A DNA stretch of 64,000 nt, taken from NCBI RefSeq assembly GCF_030408835.1, contig NZ_CP047357.1:1-64000 (forward strand). Direction: 5' to 3'. This document shows positions 54,200-62,499 of the stretch, in pieces. The first letter of the stretch is position 1, and each line of letters opens with the position of its first letter. The DNA comes from Corynebacterium freneyi. GTDB taxonomy: Bacteria > Actinomycetota > Actinomycetes > Mycobacteriales > Mycobacteriaceae. The notes beneath the pieces were generated by a model. It was given only the letters and a program-made list of their open reading frames with translations, ran no database searches and was not told where the DNA came from. The position numbers were made by a program, and so were the translations under genes.

Positions 54200-55012
54200 A
54201 TGCGAACCGACGCTTCCGATGCCCGCAACGTGGATCCCGACGCCCGCCCCGGCGGTCGGCCTCGCATCGAGCTGCAGCCGCACGTGCCAACCGGCGGCTC
54301 GTCCGTCGCGTCCGAGCACGGGGCCGAGCAGGTGTCGGGTCGACGTCGCCGCCCGCCCTTCGACCGCGGACCCCGCCCGCTCATGCGCGGCGTGCTCCAC
54401 GAACGATCGACGTGGGGCTTCCTCGGATCGGGCATCGCCCTGATCGTGGTCACCGCGGTGAAGCACGGGGTGGGCATCGCCACGTGGATTTCGGCGCTGT
54501 ACGTCGTGTGCCTCCTCGGGTCGATGGCGGTGTCGGCGGCGTACCACCTGGTGCCGTGGCGCAGCGCGGCGGCGGTGCGCATGTGGCGTCGCGCCGACCA
54601 CGCCATGATCGCGGTGTTCATCGCCGGCACCTATGGCCCCGTGTCGGTGATGGCGCTGCCGCCCGAACGCGCCGCGCTGCTGCTCGGCCTGTGTTGGGCG
54701 GGGGCGTTGTTCGCGGTGCTGCTCAACGTCGTGTGGGTCAATCACCCCAGGTGGTTGGGTGTTTCCGTGTACCTGTTGCTGGGGTGGCTGGTCATCTGGG
54801 AGGCTCCGAACCTGTGGAACGGGCTGGGGCCGGCCATCACGATCCTGCTGGCCGTCGGCGGTTTGATCTACACCCTCGGTGCGCTGGTGTACGCCCTGAA
54901 GTGGCCGAACCCGTCGAGCCGTTTCTTCGGGTTCCACGAGGTCTTCCACGCCGCGACGATCATCGCCGCGACGCTGCATCACATCGCCATCTGGTTGACC
55001 GTCGCAATGTAG
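54200..55012 (+). CDS. Hemolysin III / PAQR-family membrane protein
   Basis: A 270-residue protein with a hydrophilic N-terminal 60 residues and seven TM helices. Conserved PAQR residues are in SAAYHL, RRADHAMIAVFIAGTYGP and the C-terminal FFGFHEVFHAATIIAATLHH, which together form a likely metal site. Function in bacteria is uncertain. TAAGCT ends 6 nt before the ATG at 54200, so that start is preferred over a GTG at 54194. Confidence 0.9.
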   Translation: MRTDASDARNVDPDARPGGRPRIELQPHVPTGGSSVASEHGAEQVSGRRRRPPFDRGPRPLMRGVLHERSTWGFLGSGIALIVVTAVKHGVGIATWISALYVVCLLGSMAVSAAYHLVPWRSAAAVRMWRRADHAMIAVFIAGTYGPVSVMALPPERAALLLGLCWAGALFAVLLNVVWVNHPRWLGVSVYLLLGWLVIWEAPNLWNGLGPAITILLAVGGLIYTLGALVYALKWPNPSSRFFGFHEVFHAATIIAATLHHIAIWLTVAM

Positions 55013-55047
55013 GCGCCGCATCGCCCGCCGCGCCTACCCTGAATCCC

Positions 55048-55521
55048 ATGGCAACCGCACTGTTCGATTCACCGCTCGGCCCGCTGGGGCTCGCGGCGTC
55101 GGCCCGCGGTCTGGTGGAGGTGTCGCTGCACGGGCGCGTCGCCCCGCACGGGCCGGAGGACGACCCGGCGGCGCGGGCGATCCTCGACGAGGCATGCCGC
55201 CAGCTGCGCGAGTACTTCGCCGGTGATCGCCGCGTGTTCGACGTGCCCTTCGACGTCGACCTCGGCGACGGTTTCCGCGGTCGCGCCCTGACCGCGCTTG
55301 GCGACGTCCCCTTCGGCCACACCATCACCTACGGCGGCCTGGCGGAGGCGGCCGGGTTCCCGAAGGCGGCGCGGGCGGCGGGCACGGCGTGTTCGACGAA
55401 TCCGCTGGCGGTGTTCATCCCGTGTCATCGCGTGGTGCCGGCGTCGGGTGGAATCGGGAAGTATGGCGGCGGGGAGTCGATGAAGCGCGCGCTGCTGGAG
55501 CTGGAGGGGCTGCACATCTGA
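55048..55521 (+). CDS. ogt: Methylated-DNA--protein-cysteine methyltransferase
   Basis: It repairs O6-alkylguanine by transferring the alkyl group to its own cysteine. The protein is 157 residues with the active site PCHRVV preceded by NPLAVFI, and the Tyr/Arg-containing GHTITYGGLAEAAGFPKAARAAGTA helix-turn-helix segment. TACCCT ends 7 nt before the ATG at 55048, suggesting a leaderless message. It lies close to tag, giving a small DNA-alkylation-repair neighbourhood. Confidence 0.94.
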   Translation: MATALFDSPLGPLGLAASARGLVEVSLHGRVAPHGPEDDPAARAILDEACRQLREYFAGDRRVFDVPFDVDLGDGFRGRALTALGDVPFGHTITYGGLAEAAGFPKAARAAGTACSTNPLAVFIPCHRVVPASGGIGKYGGGESMKRALLELEGLHI

Positions 55522-55586
55522 CGAGTGTGCGCGACCGGGCCGGTGGCGCACATTTGTCGGGTCTCTCGGCCGTCGGGCCGTCGACG

Positions 55587-55615
55587 CTGACATATGTTGA
55601 TGTATCAGCTAATAT
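55587..55615 (+). promoter_or_regulatory. Promoter of the nitroreductase gene (leaderless)
   Basis: CTGACA (55587-55592), a 17-bp spacer and TAATAT (55610-55615) form the best sigma-70-like promoter in the window. Its -10 ends 7 nt before ATG 55623, so the message should start at or next to the start codon. The spacer contains TGTATCAG, a partial inverted match to the CTGACATA of the -35 region. Confidence 0.75.
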
Positions 55616-55622
55616 TATGTGC

Positions 55623-56330
55623 ATGTTCGACAACGCCGATTCCGCCAGCAACACCACCGCCGCCACCACCGCCACCACCGACGCCGCCTTCCGCGATCGC
55701 TTCGACGCGATGGTCCGGTCGCGCCGGGCGAACCGCGAATTCCTCCCGGACGCGCTGCCGGAGGACGAGATCACCGATTTCCTGGACGTCGTCCTCAGGG
55801 CGCCGTCGGCGTTCAACATGCAGGCCCGGTCGATCGTGCGCGTCGAGTCCCCCGAGGTCCGCGCGGCGGTGCACGAGGCGGCCCGCAGTCAAAAGCAGGT
55901 CCTCCAGGCCCCGCTGGTGTTGGCGTTCATCGCCGAGCCCGACGGGTGGGAGGACACGTTCGACGAGGTCGCGGCGCAGTATCTCGCGTCGGGCCAGTGG
56001 GACGACGCCGCTGCGGCCGCCAAGCGCGCGGGCATCGCCGAGTTCCAGAAGGTCCGCCGCGATCTCGGCCGGTCCCGCGAGTACGCGATCCGCGACGCGA
56101 TGATCGCGGCGTCGTTCGCCATGCTCGCGGCGGAGGCCCGCGGGTGGGCGTCGTCGCCGATGACGGGCTTCGACGAGGAGGCGCTCAAGGAGGCCCTCGG
56201 CGCCGGCGATGCCGCCCGGGACGTGTCGGTTGCCCTGCTGCTGGCGGTGGGCCGCCCCGCGGGTGCGCCGCGGGATCCGGGCCGGTTGCCGCTGGAGCGC
56301 CGCGTCTACGTCGACCGGTACCCGCTGTAA
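55623..56330 (+). CDS. Nitroreductase-family flavoprotein
   Basis: An FMN-dependent NAD(P)H oxidoreductase of 235 residues. FMN-binding segments include RSRRANREFLPD near the N-terminus and RAPSAFNMQARSIVRV, with GWASSPMTGFDEEAL toward the end. The N-terminal 25 residues are a Thr/Ala-rich tail. The start is taken at ATG 55623 because the -10 lies immediately before it; an in-frame ATG at 55617 would fall inside the promoter spacing. Natural substrate unknown; relatives reduce nitroaromatics and quinones. Confidence 0.88.
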   Translation: MFDNADSASNTTAATTATTDAAFRDRFDAMVRSRRANREFLPDALPEDEITDFLDVVLRAPSAFNMQARSIVRVESPEVRAAVHEAARSQKQVLQAPLVLAFIAEPDGWEDTFDEVAAQYLASGQWDDAAAAAKRAGIAEFQKVRRDLGRSREYAIRDAMIAASFAMLAAEARGWASSPMTGFDEEALKEALGAGDAARDVSVALLLAVGRPAGAPRDPGRLPLERRVYVDRYPL

Positions 56331-56336
56331 AAAGCG

Positions 56337-56373
56337 TGACGACGGCCCGCGCGTGGGCGGACCGTCGTCAAGC
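56337..56373. terminator. Hairpin between convergent nitroreductase and dienoyl-CoA reductase genes
   Basis: TGACGACGG (56337-56345) pairs with CCGTCGTCA (56362-56370), and the stem can be extended through CCCGC/GCGGG with a bulge. The right arm is an exact dispersed motif (56363-56373 minus), and the left arm differs by one base. Confidence 0.65.
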
Positions 56374-56379
56374 GGGAAA

Positions 56380-58512
56380 CTAGCGGGACAACTCCGCGGC
56401 CAACTCGACGGCCTGGCGGATGGCGCGCTTGGCGTCGAGCTCCGCGGCGACGTCGGCGCCGCCGATGACGTGGATGCGGGGATCCTCGGCACCGGCGCCG
56501 AGGGACGACCGGTCGGACTCCTGGCCGGTGCAGACGATGATGTTGTCGACCTCGATGACCTTCTGCTCGCCGTCGATGGTGATGTGCAGGCCGTCGTCGT
56601 CGATGCGGTCGTAGGCGACGCCGACGTACTTGTGGACGCCGGCCTTCTTCAGCTCGGCGCGGTGCACCCAACCGCTGGTCTTGCCCAGGCCCTTGCCGAT
56701 GGGCGTTTCCTTGCGCTGCAGCAGATGCACCTCGCGCAGGGGCTTTTCCGGCACGGGCGTGCCCACGCCGCCGGGGGCCTCGGCCGGGTCGACGACGCCC
56801 CACGCCTTGCGCCACTCCTCGAGGGTCTGGTTCGGCTCGCGGGTGAGGTACTCGGCGACGTCGACGCCGATGCCGCCGGCGCCGATGACCGCCACGCGCT
56901 GTCCGGCGGTGCGGCGGCCGGAGAGCAGCTCGTCGTAGAGGATCACCGAATCGTGGTCGATGCCGGGGATTTCGGGGACGCGGGGGACGACGCCGGCGGA
57001 ATAGACGATGTGGTCGAACGGCTTGGTCACTTCGTCGGCGGGGGACGGCGCAAACGACGGGTCGGTGTCGGCGACATCCCGCTTTGCGACGTCCGCGGTG
57101 TCCCCGCCGGCGTCGTGAAGCTGATCCGCCGTGGCCCGGTGACCGAGGTGGACCGGCACGCCCAGGACCTCCAGGCGGCGGGTGAAGTAGCGCAGCGTGT
57201 TGGCGTACTCCTCCTTGCCCGGGATGGCGGCGGCGAGGCGGAACTGGCCGCCGACGGCATCGGACGCCTCGAAGATCTCGACGTCGTGGCCACGGACGGC
57301 GGCGGCCTCGGCGAAGGCCAGACCGGCGACGCCCGCGCCGATGACCGCGACGCGCTTCGGCGTCACCGCCGGACGGGGAGTGAGCTCCAGCTCGCGGCCG
57401 GCGACCGGGTTGACCATGCACGACACCTTCTTGTTGGCGAAGGTGTGGTCCAGGCAGGCCTGGTTGCACGCGATGCAGGTGTTGATCTCGTCGGCGCGGC
57501 CATCCCGGGCCTTCAACACGAAGTCGGGGTCGGCGAGCATCTGGCGGGCCATCGACACCATGTCCGCCTGACCCGAGGCGAGGATGTTCTCCGCGACGCC
57601 CGGGTCGTTGATGCGGTTCGACGCGCACACCGGCACGTCGACGGTGGCCTTCAGGCGGCCCGTGAGTTCGGCGAACGCCGCGCGCGGCACCGACGTGACG
57701 ATGGTGGGCACGCGGGCCTCATGCCAGCCGATGCCCGTGTTGAGCAGGTCGACGCCCGCGTCGACGAGACGGCCGGCGAGCTCCTCGGTCTCCTCCCACG
57801 TCTGACCGTCGGCGACGAGGTCCTGCAGCGAAATGCGGTACTGCAGCAGGAAATCATCGCCGACCTCGGCGCGGACGCGGCGGACGATCTCGATCGGCAG
57901 CGACATGCGGCGCCGCGCGGACCCGCCCCACTCGTCGGTGCGGTGGTTCGTCGCCCGGGCCAGGAACTGGTTGAGCAGGTAGCCCTCCGACCCCATGATC
58001 TCGATGCCGTCGTAGCCGGCGCGTTTGGCCAGCTTCGCCGACCGGACGTAGGCGCGGATGGTGCGCTCGACGTCGAACCCGTACATGCGGTGCGCCTTGA
58101 ACGGGGTGATCGGCGACTGCGTCGTATCCGCCGAACGGATGAACGGGTGGTAGCCGTAGCGGCCGGCGTGCAGGATCTGCAGCACCACGTGCGCGCCGTG
58201 CGAATGGACGGCGTCGGTGACGCGGCGGTGGTTGTCGGCCATGCGCTTCGACGCCATCATCGAACCGCCGGGCAGCAGCCAGCCCTCCACGTTGGGGGCG
58301 TAACCGCCGGTGACCAGCAGGGCGGCGCCGCCCTCGGCGCGTCGGGCGAGGTAGGCGGCGAGCTTCGGCAGGTCGCGGGTGCGCTCTTCGAAGCCGGTGT
58401 GCATCGAGCCCATCATGACGCGGTTGCGCAGGGTCAGGGGCCCCGCCTGAATGGGCGACAGCAGGGTCGGGTAGTCGGTCGTGGGTGCCGGGCCGGGCAT
58501 CGAGGTGGACAT
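56380..58512 (-). CDS. NADPH-dependent 2,4-dienoyl-CoA reductase (FadH-type)
   Basis: An iron-sulfur flavoenzyme of 710 residues that reduces 2,4-dienoyl-CoA in unsaturated fatty-acid degradation. The N-terminal OYE-like FMN barrel (about 12-345) is followed by the 4Fe-4S cysteines in CIACNQACLDHTFANKKVSC. Then come an FAD domain (VIGAGVAGLAFAEAA) and an NAD(P) domain (VIGAGGIGVDVAEYL). A hydrophilic insertion of about 30 residues (HDAGGDTADVAKRDVADT...) sits in the second domain and encodes a head-to-head pair of the dispersed motif (57081-57121). GATACT ends 7 nt before the ATG, suggesting a leaderless message. Confidence 0.93.
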   Translation of the reverse strand: MSTSMPGPAPTTDYPTLLSPIQAGPLTLRNRVMMGSMHTGFEERTRDLPKLAAYLARRAEGGAALLVTGGYAPNVEGWLLPGGSMMASKRMADNHRRVTDAVHSHGAHVVLQILHAGRYGYHPFIRSADTTQSPITPFKAHRMYGFDVERTIRAYVRSAKLAKRAGYDGIEIMGSEGYLLNQFLARATNHRTDEWGGSARRRMSLPIEIVRRVRAEVGDDFLLQYRISLQDLVADGQTWEETEELAGRLVDAGVDLLNTGIGWHEARVPTIVTSVPRAAFAELTGRLKATVDVPVCASNRINDPGVAENILASGQADMVSMARQMLADPDFVLKARDGRADEINTCIACNQACLDHTFANKKVSCMVNPVAGRELELTPRPAVTPKRVAVIGAGVAGLAFAEAAAVRGHDVEIFEASDAVGGQFRLAAAIPGKEEYANTLRYFTRRLEVLGVPVHLGHRATADQLHDAGGDTADVAKRDVADTDPSFAPSPADEVTKPFDHIVYSAGVVPRVPEIPGIDHDSVILYDELLSGRRTAGQRVAVIGAGGIGVDVAEYLTREPNQTLEEWRKAWGVVDPAEAPGGVGTPVPEKPLREVHLLQRKETPIGKGLGKTSGWVHRAELKKAGVHKYVGVAYDRIDDDGLHITIDGEQKVIEVDNIIVCTGQESDRSSLGAGAEDPRIHVIGGADVAAELDAKRAIRQAVELAAELSR

Positions 58513-58664
58513 GTATGTCAGTATCTCATTTTTTTGCCGAGAATGTGGTACGAATCACGAAAATTTCGCGGCGGTGAAGCAAGGCGGTGAGGCACGGCGC
58601 TGCCGCAGTGGTGAGGCGCATCGGGAAGCACCGGTAGCCTCGTCGGAGGAAGAGGAAGGGCCAC

Positions 58665-59732
58665 GTGAGGCAGAAGAGGACGATGTGGGGTCGGCGCAGC
58701 ATGTTGAAGCTGCTCGGCTTGGCCGCCGTGGGCGCCACGGCCGGGGTCGTCACGGGCCGTGTCGTCGACGTCGCCGACACGGGTGCAAGCTCTGATGGCC
58801 CGGCCTCCCGCGCGGTCGGCGGGTCCCCGTCGGCCGCCGCCCCGGCTCCTGCCCCGCCGGGCCCACGGGTGCTGCCGACGATCGTCGATTCCGGTTCGCC
58901 GAAGACCATGCGCATGACCTACGGTGCCGATCCGCGCCAGTTCGGCGACTTGCACCTGCCCCCGGCGATGGTCGAGGGGGTGCCGGCGCCGACGACGCCC
59001 GCCGCACCCGCGCAGACTCCCGCCCCGAACGCCGCGCGCGCGGTGCCGCTGGTCGTGATGATTCACGGCGGCGGCTGGATGGACTCGTCGACGGCCGCCG
59101 GCACCGCGCATCAGGCCGAGGATCTGGCCGATGCGGGCGTGGCGGTGTGGAACATCGAGTACCGCGGCACGGGCGGCGCCGGTGGTTGGCCGCGGACCTA
59201 CGAGGACGTCGCCGCCGCCATCGACGTCATCCCGTTCCTCGCCGATGCGTCGCCCGTGCCGTTGGACCTGGGTCGCGTGGCGGTGACCGGGGTCAGCGCG
59301 GGAGGCAGTCTCGCCGCATGGGCGGCCAACCGCGAGGCGCTTCCCGACGGCGCACCGGGAGCCCGCCCCATATTCCCCATCCGCAACTGCGTGGCCATGT
59401 GCGGCGTGTACGACCTGGCCCGCGCAATCCGCTGGGGAGACCCGTACATCCGCCCGCTGCTCGGCGGCACGCCCGAGGAGTATCCGGACCGCTACCGCAA
59501 CACCTCGCCGATCGCGTACATGGCGCGCAACGTGCGGATGGTCATCCTCCACGGCCGCAATGACTCGGTGGTCGACGTGCAGCAGGCCATCTCCTTCGAG
59601 GCGGCGTCGCGGAGAGCACGTCGGCCCGTCGCCATGCGGCTTTTCGACGATGCCGCCCACTCGTCCTGGAGCGACCTGGCCGGCCCGCAATGGCGCGCGG
59701 CGAAGGAGGCCATCCTCCACCTGGTGGCGTAG
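58665..59732 (+). CDS. Exported alpha/beta hydrolase (esterase, BD-FAE-like)
   Basis: A 355-residue hydrolase from GTG 58665 with an AGGAAGGG site. The N-terminus (MWGRRSMLKLLGLAAVGATAG) looks like a twin-arginine or Sec signal, followed by an Ala/Pro-rich linker. The fold has the oxyanion HGGGWMDS, the nucleophile GVSAGGSLAAW, Asp in LHGRNDSVVD and His in DDAAHSSW. It is likely secreted or membrane-associated. Substrate unknown; related proteins are esterases, lipases and kynurenine formamidase-like enzymes. Confidence 0.88.
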   Translation: MRQKRTMWGRRSMLKLLGLAAVGATAGVVTGRVVDVADTGASSDGPASRAVGGSPSAAAPAPAPPGPRVLPTIVDSGSPKTMRMTYGADPRQFGDLHLPPAMVEGVPAPTTPAAPAQTPAPNAARAVPLVVMIHGGGWMDSSTAAGTAHQAEDLADAGVAVWNIEYRGTGGAGGWPRTYEDVAAAIDVIPFLADASPVPLDLGRVAVTGVSAGGSLAAWAANREALPDGAPGARPIFPIRNCVAMCGVYDLARAIRWGDPYIRPLLGGTPEEYPDRYRNTSPIAYMARNVRMVILHGRNDSVVDVQQAISFEAASRRARRPVAMRLFDDAAHSSWSDLAGPQWRAAKEAILHLVA

Positions 59733-59767
59733 CGGGGGAGAGTCGCCGGGAGTTCCCGCGGGAGCTT

Positions 59768-59803
59768 CGGTGGGATGACGCGGTGGGATGACGCGGTGGC
59801 ATG
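59768..59803 (+). repeat. 13-bp tandem repeat at the start of the truncated LysE gene
   Basis: CGGTGGGATGACG occurs at 59768-59780 and 59781-59793, followed by a partial third copy (CGGTGGCATG). It creates two candidate ATG starts and marks the point where the LysE N-terminus is missing. Confidence 0.8.
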
Positions 59804-60432
59804 TTCCGTTCCGCATCGCCACGCGCTCGCGGGCGCGGGGGCTGGCGGCGGCCGCGGGCATCGTCGCCGGCATCGTCGTGTGGCTGGTGCTGACGCTGGC
59901 GGGCCTGGGCGCCCTGCTCGCCGCCGCGCCGTGGGTGTTGTCCGCGCTGCAGATCGCCGGCGGCGCGTACCTGATCTGGATGGGCGTGTCCGCCGTGAGG
60001 GCGGGCGCGCGCCAGTTGCGCTCCGGCGGCGGGTCGCCGCTTCCGCCCAACGACGCCCACCTCTCCGCCGATCCGCCCCCGCGTGGCCCCCGCCCGGAGT
60101 CGGCGGGCCCGGATCGACGGCGCCCCGGTCTGCACGGCGCGTTTTTGCAGGGCCTGTTCACCAACCTGTCGAACCCCAAGGCCGTGATCTTCTTCGGCGC
60201 GGTGTTCTCCCGCTTCGTCACCCCGGGGATGGGGTTGGCCGACCAGATCCTCATGGTCGTCGTCCTCGCCGCGGTGTCGCTGGCCTGGTTCGGCGGCGTG
60301 GCGTGGGGCCTGGGGCTGCCGCGCTTCGCCGATACGCTTCACCGCGCCGGACCGTGGATCGACGTCGTGTCCGGGGCGGTGTTCCTGGTGCTGGCCACCG
60401 TCATCATCGCCGAAGGCGTCGCCTCGCCGTAG
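59788..60432 (+). CDS. LysE/RhtB-type exporter lacking its N-terminus
   Basis: A 214-residue product matches the LysE/RhtB family from the first cytoplasmic loop onwards: RSRARGLAAAAGIVAGIVVW, then GGAYLIWMGVSAVRAG, FLQGLFTNLSNPKAVIFF and the last two helices. The first TM helix with the family PGP motif, about 40 residues, is absent. The upstream sequence is a 13-bp tandem repeat and the end of the esterase gene, so it has been deleted rather than mis-framed. A Pro/Arg/Asp-rich insertion (about 78-110) lies in the central loop. Probably a decayed or non-functional gene. Confidence 0.7.
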   Translation: MTRWHVPFRIATRSRARGLAAAAGIVAGIVVWLVLTLAGLGALLAAAPWVLSALQIAGGAYLIWMGVSAVRAGARQLRSGGGSPLPPNDAHLSADPPPRGPRPESAGPDRRRPGLHGAFLQGLFTNLSNPKAVIFFGAVFSRFVTPGMGLADQILMVVVLAAVSLAWFGGVAWGLGLPRFADTLHRAGPWIDVVSGAVFLVLATVIIAEGVASP

Positions 60433-60620
60433 GGGCCGCCCCGGGAACGCCGGAGGCCCCCGGACGCGCAACCATCCCCGGTGATCGCACGTCCCCCGCG
60501 CCACAGGGGCGGCGTTCGCCCGACGCACGCCGGTCACCCGCTGGTAGGAAAGACGTAACCGCCTTTCGGGGCGCGATCAGCCGTCGTCAAGCAGCACGAA
60601 TCAGCACAAGGAGAAAAGCA

Positions 60621-61367
60621 ATGGCACGACCCGTCGCAGTAGTCACCGGCGCATCCTCGGGAATCGGCGCCGCCACCGCCGTCGCACTCGCCGCCGCAGG
60701 GTACGACGTCGTCATCGGCGCGCGGCGCGTGGACAAGCTTCGCGACGTCGCCCGGCGCATCGGCGACGCCGGAGGAACCGCCACCGTCGTCGAACTCGAC
60801 GTCACCGACCAAGCCGCCGTCGACGCCCTCGCCGCCGAAGTGGCGTCGTGCGACGTGCTGGTCAACAACGCCGGCGGCGCATGGGGCATGGAATCCGTCG
60901 AAGACGCCGTCGAAGACAAGTGGCGCTGGATGTACGAGGTCAACGTGCTCGGCACCCTCCGCGTCACCCGCGCCCTGCTGCCCGCCCTCAAGGCCGCCAA
61001 GGGCGCCGTGATCACCATCGGCTCCATCGCCGCCCGCCAGAACTACCCCGGCGGCGCCGGCTACAACGCCGCCAAGCACGGCGAACGCGCCCTGACCGAG
61101 GTGCTGCGCCAGGAAATCGCCGCCGACGGCGTTCGCGTCACCGAAATCGACCCCGGCCGCGTGCACACCGACTTCTCCCTCGTCCGCTTCGACGGCGACG
61201 TCGACAAGGCCGAGCGCGTCTACCAAGGCGTCGAATCCCTCACCGCCGAGGACGTCGCCGACGTGATCACGTTCGTGGCCACCCGGCCCGCGCACGTCAA
61301 CATCGACTTCCTGCAGCTGACCCCCATCGACCAGGCCGGCAACGCCGCCCCGAAGCCGGTGAAGTAG
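60621..61367 (+). CDS. Short-chain dehydrogenase/reductase (YdfG-like)
   Basis: An NADP-dependent SDR of 248 residues with TGASSGIG near residue 10, NNAGGAWG, a catalytic Ser in TIGSIAAR, and YxxxK in GYNAAKHGERAL. It resembles the serine/3-hydroxy acid dehydrogenase group. An AAGGAGAAAAG site precedes the ATG. It is followed after 2 bp by another SDR gene, so the two probably form an operon. A copy of the dispersed motif is 30 bp upstream (60582-60592). Confidence 0.92.
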   Translation: MARPVAVVTGASSGIGAATAVALAAAGYDVVIGARRVDKLRDVARRIGDAGGTATVVELDVTDQAAVDALAAEVASCDVLVNNAGGAWGMESVEDAVEDKWRWMYEVNVLGTLRVTRALLPALKAAKGAVITIGSIAARQNYPGGAGYNAAKHGERALTEVLRQEIAADGVRVTEIDPGRVHTDFSLVRFDGDVDKAERVYQGVESLTAEDVADVITFVATRPAHVNIDFLQLTPIDQAGNAAPKPVK

Positions 61368-61369
61368 GC

Positions 61370-62146
61370 GTGGGTGCGAGCGAAACCGGTGCAAGCGGAG
61401 CGGATTCGAACCGGGGAGGCGCGAACGGAGGCGATGCGACGGCGGCGCAGCGTGCCGGCGGCCGACCGATCGCCCTGATCACCGGCGCGTCCCGCGGGAT
61501 CGGTCGGGCCATCGCGCGCGACCTGGGCCACGACCACCACGTGCTGGTCGGGTCGACGACGCCCGAAGGGGCGGCCGCCGTCGTCGCGGAACTGCCGTCG
61601 GCCGAGCCGTTCGCCGCCGACGTCACCGACCCGGAGGCCTTGGCCGCCGCGATCGACGCCGCCGGACTCGGGGGAGAGGTCGGTATCGACGTGCTCGTCC
61701 ATTCCGCCGGTATCTGGGCCAAGAGCAACGTCGCCGACGCCGACCGCGATGAATGGTCGCGTCTGCTGGACGTCAACGTCGTGTCCGTCGTCGATCTGAC
61801 CCGCCGTCTGCTCCCGGCGTTGCGACGGGCGCGCGGCACCGTCGTGGCCATCAACTCCGGCTCCGGCTACAAGTCCGGCCCGGGACTCGGCCTGTACTCC
61901 GCGTCGAAGTTCGCCCTGCGCGCCGTCACCGATGCGCTCCGCGAGGAGGAACGCGACCGCGTGCGGGTCTCCTCGGTCCATCCGGGCCGCGTCGACACCG
62001 ACATGCAGGTCCAGATCATGGGCGCCGACGGCTACGACGGGACGAAGTACGTCCACGTCGACTCCATCGCCGCCGCCGTGCGACTGTGCGTCGACGCGAC
62101 CGAGGACTGCATCGTGGAGGAAGTCACCGTCCGTCCCAGGAAGTAG
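61370..62146 (+). CDS. Short-chain dehydrogenase/reductase
   Basis: A 258-residue SDR beginning at GTG 61370, two bases after the previous stop. Its first 30 residues are a Gly/Ala/Ser-rich tail without homology. TGASRGIG, VHSAGIWA (for NAG), a catalytic Ser in INSGSGYKSG and YSASKFAL follow. Its short length and simple core suggest a carbonyl or 3-ketoacyl reductase. Substrate is not inferable. A repeat-rich convergent region follows. Confidence 0.9.
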   Translation: MGASETGASGADSNRGGANGGDATAAQRAGGRPIALITGASRGIGRAIARDLGHDHHVLVGSTTPEGAAAVVAELPSAEPFAADVTDPEALAAAIDAAGLGGEVGIDVLVHSAGIWAKSNVADADRDEWSRLLDVNVVSVVDLTRRLLPALRRARGTVVAINSGSGYKSGPGLGLYSASKFALRAVTDALREEERDRVRVSSVHPGRVDTDMQVQIMGADGYDGTKYVHVDSIAAAVRLCVDATEDCIVEEVTVRPRK

Positions 62147-62170
62147 AGCGCGTTGCGGTCACGCGCCCCC

Positions 62171-62286
62171 AAACCACGGGGTCCACACCACGGGGTCGGT
62201 CGTTTTTCGGCGCGAAACCACGGGGTCGCCACTGATCCCGTGTTTTGGACCCCGTGGTTTGGGGTGGGGTGGTGGTCCCCGTGTTT
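62171..62286. repeat. Cluster of six 13-bp repeats in opposing orientations
   Basis: Consensus AAACCACGGGGTC. Plus-strand copies: 62171-62183 (exact), 62185-62197 (one change), 62215-62227 (exact). Minus-strand copies: 62234-62246 (degenerate), 62248-62260 (exact), 62273-62286 (degenerate). The three direct copies face the three inverted ones. The region 62147-62812 has no recognisable gene. An 83-codon open frame through it is dominated by these repeats. Confidence 0.8.
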
Positions 62287-62311
62287 TGTCGGCCCCCTTC
62301 GGGCCGTTTCA

Positions 62312-62345
62312 GGCTTTACGACGGCCGTCGTCAAGCATCTCTTTC
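62312..62345 (+). terminator. Head-to-head motif pair forming a hairpin after the SDR operon
   Basis: GCTTTACGACG (62313-62323) and CGTCGTCAAGC (62326-62336) are separated by 2 bp and form a long near-perfect stem with almost no loop, followed by a T-rich CATCTCTTTCTT. Probable terminator of the two-SDR transcript. Confidence 0.65.
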
Positions 62346-62373
62346 TTGGATGGTCGGCGGCGACCCGGCGGAT

Positions 62374-62471
62374 GGAGACCGCGTGAGAAGCAGCCGGAAG
62401 GAGCGCGCCCGGGTGGCTGGAGACCGCGTGAGAAACAGCCGGCAGGAGCGCGCCCGGATGGCTGGAGACCC
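62374..62471 (+). repeat. 45-bp tandem repeat (two full units plus a partial)
   Basis: Units 62374-62418 and 62419-62463 differ at only a few bases, and a third unit starts at 62464 and breaks off. Each begins GGAGACCGCGTGAGAA and ends GTGGCT or ATGGCT. The 45-bp length is a multiple of three, and one frame encodes a repeated GDRVR-SR-ERAR pattern, but there is no gene-like context. Confidence 0.85.
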
Positions 62472-62499
62472 GATGGAGGCGTCTGGAAGCACCTGAATA

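Noticed and set aside
62245..62496. 83-codon open frame in the repeat region
   Set aside because: Its content is dictated by the 45-bp tandem repeat and it has no ribosome site or family signal. It is kept only as a repeat annotation.
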